From the NCBI GenBank assembly GCA_031277155.1, contig JAITMW010000065.1, positions 1 to 11,501 on the forward strand: 11,501 nucleotides of DNA, given 5' to 3'. The translations under genes and the position numbers were made by a program. Positions 1 to 5,766 of the stretch are shown here, piece by piece (the first letter of the stretch is position 1; every line of letters starts with the position of its first letter). This DNA comes from Clostridiales bacterium. Its GTDB lineage: Bacteria; Bacillota; Clostridia; Lachnospirales; WRAX01. The notes under the pieces were generated by a model, which was not told the DNA's origin, did no database searches, and saw nothing but the letters and a program-made list of their open reading frames with translations.

Positions 1-129
1 CTATCAGACTTTTCAACAAAGAGGAGCCCTCTGGACAGAATTTACAGCTCAATTTGCAGGCCATGGTTCAATTATTGTGCAGTCAAATTGCCGGACCGTA
101 CCTGCGGCAAAATAAGGAGAGGGGATTGT
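1..129 (+). other. Probable 3' end of an upstream gene, frame unresolved
   Basis: All three forward frames are open here. Frame 2 ends with TAA at 113-115, giving a 37-residue tail ending NCRTVPAAK. Frame 3 ends with TAA at 135-137, giving a 44-residue tail ending NKERGLYE and overlapping the next start codon. Both read like plausible protein C-termini and I recognise neither. Frame 3 has the more balanced third-position base use. The AAGGAG at 114-119 serves the next gene, so the upstream gene and the zinc-ribbon gene at 130 are probably co-transcribed. Confidence 0.35.
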
Positions 130-318
130 ATGAATAATTTTGTTTCTATTTCATGCCCGTCTTGCAATGCGCCCATAAATATAGACATAAACCAAAAAAC
201 GGGATTATGTGAATATTGCGGAAGGGAATTTGTATGCCAAGAGGCATTAAAGTCACCGCAGTATAAAAATTATCAGCAATATCAAAATGAGAAGCAATTG
301 CAGGGTGATGACTGGTAA
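130..318 (+). CDS. Small zinc-ribbon protein (62 aa)
   Basis: A 62-residue protein with one zinc ribbon: C9-P-S-C12, 14 residues, then C27-E-Y-C30. After it comes a polar, Gln/Tyr/Asn-rich tail ending GDDW. I chose the ATG at 130 because AAGGAGAGGGG lies just upstream and the ribbon follows directly; the frame stays open further upstream without a better start. The ribbon copies the spacing and surrounding residues of the N-terminal ribbon of the 361-aa protein at 709 (CPxC-x14-CxxC, then F and EALK). It therefore looks like a stand-alone relative of that domain. No enzyme motif, signal peptide or membrane segment is present. The ribbon is clear but the function is unknown; a protein- or nucleic-acid-binding adaptor is only a guess. 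Confidence 0.75.
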   Translation: MNNFVSISCPSCNAPINIDINQKTGLCEYCGREFVCQEALKSPQYKNYQQYQNEKQLQGDDW

Positions 319-387
319 TTAGACAAAGGGAGGATGGACATGGCTAAAACCATGGATAAAATGCATAATATTACCAGAGGTGATAAT

Positions 388-606
388 ATGCTAAGAGTAT
401 TTAATGTCATCATACATCCTTGCGAAGACACAGGCGGCTATTGGGCTGAATGTACTTCCCTGCCCGGTTGTTTTACCGATGGCAAAACTCCGCAAGAGGT
501 GCAAAGCAATATGTTTGAATCTGTCAACTTGTTTTTACAAAACGATTATCCTGATGTAAATGAATACTATCTGAATTTCGATTTACAAGGAGTGCGAGAT
601 GCCTAA
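388..606 (+). CDS. hicB: HicB-family antitoxin (72 aa)
   Basis: The protein starts MLRVFNVIIHP and carries the HicB signature: a first beta strand, then D-T-G-G-Y-W-A-E-C, S-L-P-G-C-F-T-D-G-K-T-P-Q-E-V, then a helix with N-M-F-E-S-V-N-L-F-L. This is the partly degraded RNase H-like fold that neutralises HicA mRNA-interferase toxins. It is the short form, with no ribbon-helix-helix or HTH domain after it. The ATG at 388 has AGAGG at 376-380 and fits the usual family N-terminus. An in-frame ATG at 340 also has a good site (GGGAGG, 328-333) and would add 16 residues, so the start is uncertain. The stop overlaps the hicA start by 8 nt, the usual sign of translational coupling. Because the partner toxin is truncated, this may be an orphan antitoxin. 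Confidence 0.8.
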   Translation: MLRVFNVIIHPCEDTGGYWAECTSLPGCFTDGKTPQEVQSNMFESVNLFLQNDYPDVNEYYLNFDLQGVRDA

Positions 607-718
607 GCTTCCTGTTATATCAGCCAAGGAATTTTTGCGTCTGTTATTGAAATATGGCTGTATACATATAAGCACGGAAGGCTCTCATTTTAAAAAGGAG
701 ATGCTCCAATGGCGCTGA
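599..718 (+). pseudogene. hicA: Truncated HicA toxin remnant (39 codons)
   Basis: Directly after hicB, an ATG at 599 with AAGGAG (587-592, 6-nt spacing) opens a frame reading MPKLPVISAKEFLRLLLKYG, then CIHISTEGSHFK. This is the HicA N-terminus: MPKLPVISxKE, the first helix, and the GSH motif with the catalytic histidine (H30). The frame then runs into KKEMLQWR and stops at 716-718. Full HicA proteins have roughly 60-80 residues and complete the double-stranded-RNA-binding-like sheet after GSH. That second half is absent. The last codons coincide with the ribosome site and start of the gene at 709, so the 3' half was probably lost by a deletion or rearrangement whose junction lies near 690-700. 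A toxic product is unlikely. Confidence 0.75.
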
Positions 719-1794
719 AACAATATAAATGCCCCAACTGCGACGGGGGCATAAATTTCGATGCGGGCACACAGGAAATGAAATGCCCCTTTTGCGATTC
801 TACCTTCGATGTAGAGGCCCTAAAATCCTATGTTGAGGACTGTGCGGCAGACGCGCCCGATGAAATTGTATGGGCCGACCACGAAGACGCCCTTTGGCAA
901 GAGGGCGAGCAAGAGGGCCTGCGTACATATCTTTGCAACACCTGCGCCGGGGAGGTTATCGGCGATGCCGTCACCGCCGCCACATCCTGCCCATATTGCG
1001 GCAATCCCGTGGTCATGACGGGCCAGTTGTCGGGCGCGCTGCGGCCGGATATTATCATACCCTTTGCCCTGGACAAAAAGGCCGCCAAAGAGGCATTGAC
1101 GCGGCATCTGTCCGACAAAAAGCTGCTGCCGCGCTGTTTTAAATCCACAAAGACCCTGGACGAAATCAAGGGCATATATGTCCCTTTTTGGCTGTTTGAC
1201 GCGGAAATTGACGCCAATATGCGATATCGCGCCACCACCGTGCGCCGCTGGAGCGACTCCCGCTTTCATTACACCGAAACGCGATATTTCAACGTCACCC
1301 GCGGCGGCGACATGGCCTTTGACGCCGTCCCTGTGGACGCCTCTGCCAAAATGCCCGACGACCTGATGGAATCTATCGAACCCTTCGACATAAAGGCCGC
1401 CAAAGACTTTCAAACCGCCTATTTATCAGGATATCTGGCCGATAAATTTGATTTTGAATCCGACCTGTGCAAAGAGCGGGCCAATCAGCGCATCAAGGCC
1501 AGCGCCCAGGATGCCTTTGCCAAAACCGTTACGGGTTATAGCAGTGTCTTGCCCCAATACAGCGGGGTCTATCTTAAAAAAAGCTCCGTAAAATATGCCC
1601 TGCTGCCCGTTTGGGCCATCACAGCCACCTGGCGCGGCCAAAACTATCTTTTCGCCATGAATGGCCAAACAGGCAAATTTGTGGGCAACCTGCCCACAGA
1701 CTGGGGCATCTTCTGGCGCTGGTTTGGCATATTGGCCGCCATCATCGCCATCGTCCTCAATCTGATTTTAATAATCGCGGGGGTAATATTATGA
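709..1794 (+). CDS. TFIIB-type zinc-ribbon membrane protein (361 aa)
   Basis: The protein has two zinc ribbons at the N-terminus: C8/C11 with C26/C29, and C76/C79 with C94/C97. A long conserved domain (~105-330) follows, with signatures I recall from the Bacillota family often labelled 'TFIIB-type zinc ribbon-containing protein': PDIIIPFALDKKAAKEA, KGIYVPFWLFDAEID, VPVDASAKMPDD, SIEPFD and AYLSGYLADKFD. A single membrane helix (~338-361) ends the protein, so it is a tail-anchored cytoplasmic protein. The start follows AAGGAG (695-700) with 8-nt spacing. The stop overlaps the next start (ATGA at 1791-1794). Some relatives are misannotated as PriA helicase, but no helicase motifs are present here. 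The biochemical role is unknown; the usual TPM-protein partner suggests an envelope or membrane-associated function. GC content rises sharply at this gene. Confidence 0.85.
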   Translation: MALKQYKCPNCDGGINFDAGTQEMKCPFCDSTFDVEALKSYVEDCAADAPDEIVWADHEDALWQEGEQEGLRTYLCNTCAGEVIGDAVTAATSCPYCGNPVVMTGQLSGALRPDIIIPFALDKKAAKEALTRHLSDKKLLPRCFKSTKTLDEIKGIYVPFWLFDAEIDANMRYRATTVRRWSDSRFHYTETRYFNVTRGGDMAFDAVPVDASAKMPDDLMESIEPFDIKAAKDFQTAYLSGYLADKFDFESDLCKERANQRIKASAQDAFAKTVTGYSSVLPQYSGVYLKKSSVKYALLPVWAITATWRGQNYLFAMNGQTGKFVGNLPTDWGIFWRWFGILAAIIAIVLNLILIIAGVIL

Positions 1795-2069
1795 TAAGCT
1801 TAGCAACTCCGGCAATTTCCATAGGCGCCTTTTGGAATGTCCCAACCGCCTTGGTTGCAGTGGCCGTCGCCTTGATTATGGCCGGCTTGATTATGTGGGT
1901 AAAGCGCAGCAGCCTGAAGTCCGTCTTTTCACAGCGGGCCGCCTGCGATTATACCAGGGCGGGCAGCTTCAAGCTGAAAATCAGGCGGGATGACTTTTTA
2001 TATGCCAACACCACCCGCACGCCGCGCCAACAAAACAACACCTCGGGCGGCGGCCAAAGGCGCAGATAA
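1791..2069 (+). CDS. Membrane protein resembling only the C-terminal tail of TPM-domain proteins (92 aa)
   Basis: The gene starts at the ATG overlapping the previous stop, so it is probably translationally coupled. Residues ~16-37 form one membrane helix. They are followed by K-R-S-S-L-K-S-V-F-S-Q-R-A-A-C-D-Y, G-S-F-K-L-K-I-R-R-D-D-F-L-Y-A-N-T-T-R-T-P and a Ser/Gly/Arg-rich end. From memory, this is how clostridial TPM-domain proteins end after their extracellular TPM domain and second membrane helix, and such proteins normally sit next to the zinc-ribbon gene found here. The whole TPM domain (~150-200 residues) and signal peptide are missing. Either the gene suffered an in-frame deletion that kept its start, or a tail-only variant is in use. 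No other function is recognisable. The REP-like pair begins 20 bp after the stop. Confidence 0.6.
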   Translation: MISLATPAISIGAFWNVPTALVAVAVALIMAGLIMWVKRSSLKSVFSQRAACDYTRAGSFKLKIRRDDFLYANTTRTPRQQNNTSGGGQRRR

Positions 2070-2089
2070 GCCATATGCGCTTTATAAGC

Positions 2090-2112
2090 GGGCGAGCGCA
2101 GCTCGCCCCTAC
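2090..2112 (-). repeat. REP-like hairpin, copy 1
   Basis: Plus-strand GGGCGAGC-GCA-GCTCGCCC followed by CTAC: a perfect 8-bp stem with a 3-nt loop. Read on the minus strand it starts with GTAG at the foot of the hairpin, the layout of bacterial REP sequences. It is the first of a direct pair between the convergent genes ending at 2069 and 2181. Confidence 0.85.
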
Positions 2113-2152
2113 TCCAAACCTTGATTCGCGTTAGTGTGCTATCTTTACACGC

Positions 2153-2175
2153 GGGCGAGCATAGCTCGCCCCTAC
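2153..2175 (-). repeat. REP-like hairpin, copy 2
   Basis: Same stem and CTAC edge as copy 1, with loop ATA, starting 63 bp downstream in the same orientation. It lies 5 bp beyond the stop codon of the HPt gene and could also act as a 3' barrier or terminator-like hairpin. There is no U-tract. Confidence 0.85.
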
Positions 2176-2180
2176 TTTCT

Positions 2181-2753
2181 TTACAGCTCTCTCAACAGCT
2201 CGTCTATCCCGTCAATGGCCGCGTCATATTCCCCCGCCAGCCTATTATGCAGCACAGCCTTGATTTTCGGTCCAATGCCCTGGGCCTCCTCATATTCCAT
2301 CAGCGCATCGGACGCGGCTTTCATCCCGCCAAAGTCCATCACAACCAAATTTTGCTTCAAGCGGCCTAGGGCAATTGCCAGCTTTTGCTTGTCAACATAC
2401 GGGCCGCCGGGTATCGCCGCATCCGCAAGCACCTTGTCAATATCTGCCAAAAGAATATTAAATTCTTTCATGTATGCATCATGATTTGCCACGACAAAGT
2501 CCCAATCGCCCGACATTTCCAGCATTTCAGCATCCTTAGCCAGCTTTTCGGCCCCAATATTTCCCAAGGCGCTTTTTAAGCCATGCACATGGGTGATATA
2601 CAGTGCCGTGTTTTGCGTGTCAAAACATTCTTGAAGCTCCGTCAGCTTCCCCCTGCTGTCTTTACAAAACACGCCCAATATTTTTTGATAGCTCTTCACC
2701 CTGCCGCCCAATCTGGCCAGGCCCTTTTCCACATTAACACCCGGAATATTCAT
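2181..2753 (-). CDS. HPt (histidine phosphotransfer) protein (190 aa)
   Basis: A soluble helical protein with an HPt domain in about residues 10-105. The phospho-accepting site is in T-H-V-H57-G-L-K-S-A-L-G-N-I-G-A, matching the HPt consensus H-x-L-K-G-x-x-x-x-I/L-G-A with H57 as the acceptor; GLKSA stands where KGSA is more usual. The C-terminal half (~105-190) adds more predicted helices seen in some clostridial kinase-associated HPt proteins. The start has AAGGGAG (2759-2765) and lies 12 nt after the FIST protein 1 stop, so the two are in one operon. It is expected to take phosphate from the receiver domain of the hybrid kinase (gene at 3938-5650) and pass it to a response regulator, most simply the divergent HD-GYP protein. 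The partnership is inferred from context. Confidence 0.85.
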   Translation of the reverse strand: MNIPGVNVEKGLARLGGRVKSYQKILGVFCKDSRGKLTELQECFDTQNTALYITHVHGLKSALGNIGAEKLAKDAEMLEMSGDWDFVVANHDAYMKEFNILLADIDKVLADAAIPGGPYVDKQKLAIALGRLKQNLVVMDFGGMKAASDALMEYEEAQGIGPKIKAVLHNRLAGEYDAAIDGIDELLREL

Positions 2754-2765
2754 AATTTCTCCCTT

Positions 2766-3935
2766 CTATAACAAACAGGCAATAAGCGAATAATTATGAA
2801 ACGCGTTGAGATTGCTAATCGGCGCGATTTCGCCGCCGCTATAAGACGCGGCAAAGGCCACATCCGGCCGCAATGTGTCTTTTATCTGCGCAAGCTCTTT
2901 AAATGTATCGGAGCCGATGTTAAGCTGCCGTATGATGCAGGAATATATCAAAACGGCCTGTGTATCCTCTGTTTCCGCAATCCGCGTCATAACACATGTC
3001 GTCGCATCCAAAATGTCTTCGGCATTGAGGGAAGCGGCAGTAAGCACGGCCCCGGGCGGCACCTTTCCGCGGAAAGACACATGCCCGTTTTCGTCAAAAG
3101 ATATCAGGGCGCGCACAAATGTGCGCACAATGCCCTCGTCGTCCTCCGTTGTCACAAGGATTGGCACAAAATACACGCCGGGCTTAAAATCGCCATTTTC
3201 TGCCAGCCCAACGCTTTCAAAATACTTCACTGCCGGCATGTTGTTAATTTCCTGCACAATATGTCCGTCCGCTTTCGTAACAACCGCGCTGGTTTCGGAC
3301 AAATCCGCCGCCTTTGGCACCGTCGCCACAAAAAACCGCGGCTTTGCGGCTTCGCCAAACATCAGCACATATGTGGCTTCGCGCGTAAAAGCTTCGCCAT
3401 TATACACGGACATGCTGCGGTTAAATTCCCGAAGTGCGTCGTCAACAGACAATGTCCCAAAAACAGGCACATTGCCGCAAACCTTCTCCACCGCCTCTAC
3501 ATAGCAGTCCCCCGGCAGGCTTTCGTTGTCCGTCACCGTAGGAAATATCAGCGCAAACCGCAAAGGCTTGTCCGCGGCGTCAAGAACCGCCTGCATGGAT
3601 TTTCCGATGGCTTCTTCATAATTGTCAACCAGGCCCGTGGTGTGCCCCGCCGAAAATTCCACATCATCGCTGGTCAGCACCATCAAAGAAAATATATGGT
3701 TGCCGATTATATCGTTTGTGGCCACGGACACCGTTGTGCCGCCCACCAGCGTAATTCCCAGCGCGTCATGCAAAAGCGGCATAATTCCCGCTTCGATAAA
3801 TTCAGGGTCACATTGCACAATGCCCACGCTGCTGCGCAAAAGGGGCAGCCTTTTTTTCAGTTGGTCGGCCAGGTCCTTCACAGCCAAGTCCATATCATCA
3901 ATTATTGATGTATGCAAACTTACAGATTTAATCAT
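2766..3935 (-). CDS. FIST-domain sensor protein 1 (389 aa)
   Basis: A cytosolic protein made only of FIST_N (~30-220) and FIST_C (~225-385) domains. FIST domains are intracellular sensory modules found with kinases and cyclic-di-GMP proteins; some (NosP) bind haem and nitric oxide. Visible landmarks are MVLTSDDVEF (85-94), G-H225-I-V-Q-E-I-N, YSGGEIAP (365-372) and F-H380-N near the end, then IACLL. The open frame starts 51 bp upstream inside the kinase gene. I chose the ATG at 3935 because GAGGAG (3944-3949) is 8 nt upstream and the N-terminus MIKSVSLHTSIIDD then matches FIST protein 2. The kinase stop is only 2 nt upstream and the ribosome site lies in its last codons, so translation is probably coupled. 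The ligand is unknown; no membrane segment or output domain is present. Confidence 0.88.
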   Translation of the reverse strand: MIKSVSLHTSIIDDMDLAVKDLADQLKKRLPLLRSSVGIVQCDPEFIEAGIMPLLHDALGITLVGGTTVSVATNDIIGNHIFSLMVLTSDDVEFSAGHTTGLVDNYEEAIGKSMQAVLDAADKPLRFALIFPTVTDNESLPGDCYVEAVEKVCGNVPVFGTLSVDDALREFNRSMSVYNGEAFTREATYVLMFGEAAKPRFFVATVPKAADLSETSAVVTKADGHIVQEINNMPAVKYFESVGLAENGDFKPGVYFVPILVTTEDDEGIVRTFVRALISFDENGHVSFRGKVPPGAVLTAASLNAEDILDATTCVMTRIAETEDTQAVLIYSCIIRQLNIGSDTFKELAQIKDTLRPDVAFAASYSGGEIAPISNLNAFHNYSLIACLL

Positions 3936-3937
3936 TA

Positions 3938-5650
3938 TCACATCTCCTCTTCGATAATTTCTTTTGGAAGCCACTTTCGCAAGCACAAATTAAGTTCTTC
4001 AAACTCAAGCGGCTTCAATAATATATCGTCCATACCATGTCCTAAAAACATTTGCTCTGTGCCTTTGATGGCGTTGGCCGTCAGCGCAACAATGGGCACC
4101 ATGGCGTTTTTGCCGCCCAGCCCGCGTATGTGTAATGTGGCTTCCAGCCCGTCCATCTCCGGCATCATATGGTCCATAAAAATAATGTCAAAATCTTTGT
4201 GTCTTGCCAGCTCTATGGCCTCTTGGCCGCTGTGTGCAATGTTGGGCACAATTTCAAAGATATCCAGCATCACTTCCGCAACAGTCAGGTTGGTCTCAAT
4301 GTCGTCAACAACCAAAATTTTCGCGCCGGGGGCAATGAAATCCGAAATTTCAATTATTTCTTCTTCGGCCGAATCGCACGCTTCCAAATATGGCAGGCGC
4401 ATCGTAAATACAGAGCCTTCGCCATAGACGCTTTTGGCTGTAATTTCGCCATTCATCAGGCGGCACAGGTTGCTGCCTATGGCCAGCCCCAGCCCCGTGC
4501 CCACAATATTGCGGTTTCTGCGCGTATCCAGCTGCTCGAAAGGCGTAAACAACCTGCCAATGTCCTCTTCGCGTATGCCTATGCCGGTGTCCGTCACCTC
4601 AAAATATAGGTTGTCGTCCTCAAGCCACGCGCTAAAGGCAATTACGCCTCTTTGCGTATATTTTACGGCATTTGACAATAGGTTCACCAGCACCTGCCTT
4701 ATGCGATTTTCATCGCCGCGAGCCGTCGCGGGCAAGCCGGCGGACTTGTCAAAATGCATAACCAGCCGCTTGTCCCTGCACATGCCGGAAAACATGGAAT
4801 GTAAATTGTCCAGTAAATTAGTCAGGTTATAGTTGACATTGACAATTTCCATCTTGCCGGCCTCAATTTTTGAGAAGTCAAGCACATCGTTTATGATATT
4901 CAAAAGAGAGCCGGAGGCCCTTCGTATGTCTGTTATGTATCGCTGATGCTCCGGCGCAAGGCCAAGACGGTCCAGGGCGGTACTCATACCCAGGATGGCG
5001 TTCATTGGCGTGCGCATTTCGTGGCTCATCATCGCCAAAAAGTCCGACTTTGCATTGCTGGCTTGCTCTGCCCGCTGCTTTTCCAAAATCAAGTCGGTTA
5101 AGTCTATCATAACTACAAGGGTGCCCGCCACAATGCCGCTTTCGCCGCCGCCCACACGCCTAAGCTCTATGGAATAATAGCGCGGAAAGCCGTTTTGCGA
5201 AAAATCCACCCAGGCATCAAAAGAAGCTATATCATCGGAAAGTTTGGTGCTTTCGATGGTATTTTTGAAAATTTGCAAATCTTCTATGGTGAAATATCCC
5301 GACAGCACCTCTTCATAGCTGCGATTTTTGATGAAATCAAAGTTGGGAATACCGGCGGCAAGCAAAAGGGATTTTGTTGACAACACAAAACGCCCATGTT
5401 CGTCCAAAAGGGCAATTATTTCGGGGCAGCTTTCCAGCAAAACATCTGTATAGGCCTTTTGCCGGGCATTGGCAGCAGAAAGAGCCATGCCCAAGGTGTC
5501 TTTGGCTTCCGATGCCCTTGTCACCTTCTCCAAAAAACTTTTGGACACCCTGGCCTCACGTGCCAGCCGCTTAACTTCCAAATTAAGCCTTTTGACTTCC
5601 TCGCGAAGCTCGATAACTTCTTCGTTTTCGGCCAACAGTTGTTCGGCCAT
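3938..5650 (-). CDS. Soluble PAS hybrid histidine kinase with receiver domain (570 aa)
   Basis: Domains in order: a charged N-terminal coiled coil (~5-65); a PAS-like sensor domain (~68-185); HisKA with FLAMMSHEMRTPMNAILGM (phospho-H210); HATPase_c with N box (N323/N327), DTGIGI (354-359), the F box FTPFEQ, and GTGLGLAI (384-391); then a receiver domain (~443-560) with D449/D450, phospho-D493 in FMDHMMPEMDG, T/A at 524-525 and K546. There are no membrane helices or signal peptide, so the kinase senses cytosolic input, directly or through the FIST proteins on either side. The ATG at 5650 has GGGAGG (5659-5664) 8 nt upstream. An in-frame GTG three codons earlier sits on top of that site and is unlikely. 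The receiver makes this the H-to-D half of a relay completed by the HPt gene. It lacks any DNA-binding output. Confidence 0.93.
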   Translation of the reverse strand: MAEQLLAENEEVIELREEVKRLNLEVKRLAREARVSKSFLEKVTRASEAKDTLGMALSAANARQKAYTDVLLESCPEIIALLDEHGRFVLSTKSLLLAAGIPNFDFIKNRSYEEVLSGYFTIEDLQIFKNTIESTKLSDDIASFDAWVDFSQNGFPRYYSIELRRVGGGESGIVAGTLVVMIDLTDLILEKQRAEQASNAKSDFLAMMSHEMRTPMNAILGMSTALDRLGLAPEHQRYITDIRRASGSLLNIINDVLDFSKIEAGKMEIVNVNYNLTNLLDNLHSMFSGMCRDKRLVMHFDKSAGLPATARGDENRIRQVLVNLLSNAVKYTQRGVIAFSAWLEDDNLYFEVTDTGIGIREEDIGRLFTPFEQLDTRRNRNIVGTGLGLAIGSNLCRLMNGEITAKSVYGEGSVFTMRLPYLEACDSAEEEIIEISDFIAPGAKILVVDDIETNLTVAEVMLDIFEIVPNIAHSGQEAIELARHKDFDIIFMDHMMPEMDGLEATLHIRGLGGKNAMVPIVALTANAIKGTEQMFLGHGMDDILLKPLEFEELNLCLRKWLPKEIIEEEM

Positions 5651-5679
5651 ACTGCTCACCTCCCTTCCGGCTAATCAGC

Positions 5680-5702
5680 GGGCGAGCAAAGCTCGCCCCT
5701 AC
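5680..5702 (-). repeat. REP-like hairpin, copy 3
   Basis: GGGCGAGC-AAA-GCTCGCCC plus the CTAC edge, in the same orientation as copies 1 and 2. It lies 15 bp upstream of the kinase ribosome site, inside the FIST-kinase intergenic gap. Confidence 0.85.
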
Positions 5703-5743
5703 AGGTTTCTGAAATTGCAGGCTTTTAACGATACTTAAAACCC

Positions 5744-5766
5744 GGGCGAGCAAAGCTCGCCCCTAC
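5744..5766 (-). repeat. REP-like hairpin, copy 4, overlapping the FIST protein 2 stop
   Basis: Identical to copy 3 over the whole unit, 64 bp away in direct orientation. Its GTAG foot (minus strand) contains the TAG stop codon of FIST protein 2 at 5763-5765, so the repeat abuts the coding end exactly. Confidence 0.85.

Noticed and set aside
334..387. A separate small gene upstream of hicB.
   Set aside because: It is in frame with hicB and simply represents alternative starts at 334 or 340.
820..1413. Long minus-strand open frames opposite the 361-aa zinc-ribbon gene.
   Set aside because: No ribosome site or family motif; they mirror the GC-rich codon pattern of the real plus-strand gene.
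709..1794. PriA replication-restart helicase, a label sometimes given to this zinc-ribbon family.
   Set aside because: No Walker motifs or helicase blocks; only zinc ribbons, a conserved soluble domain and a C-terminal membrane helix.
2090..2175. REP pair read as a CRISPR array or an ordinary terminator.
   Set aside because: Only two units per site, 23-bp palindromic repeats and no cas genes; there is no U-tract for a Rho-independent terminator, although 3'-end stabilisation remains possible.
2796..3908. A 370-codon plus-strand open frame opposite FIST protein 1.
   Set aside because: Rich in His, Arg and Cys with no domain; it is the antisense shadow of a convincing FIST gene with a good start site.
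5703..5743. A separate promoter for the kinase inside the spacer of the second REP pair.
   Set aside because: No hexamer pair with acceptable spacing on the minus strand.
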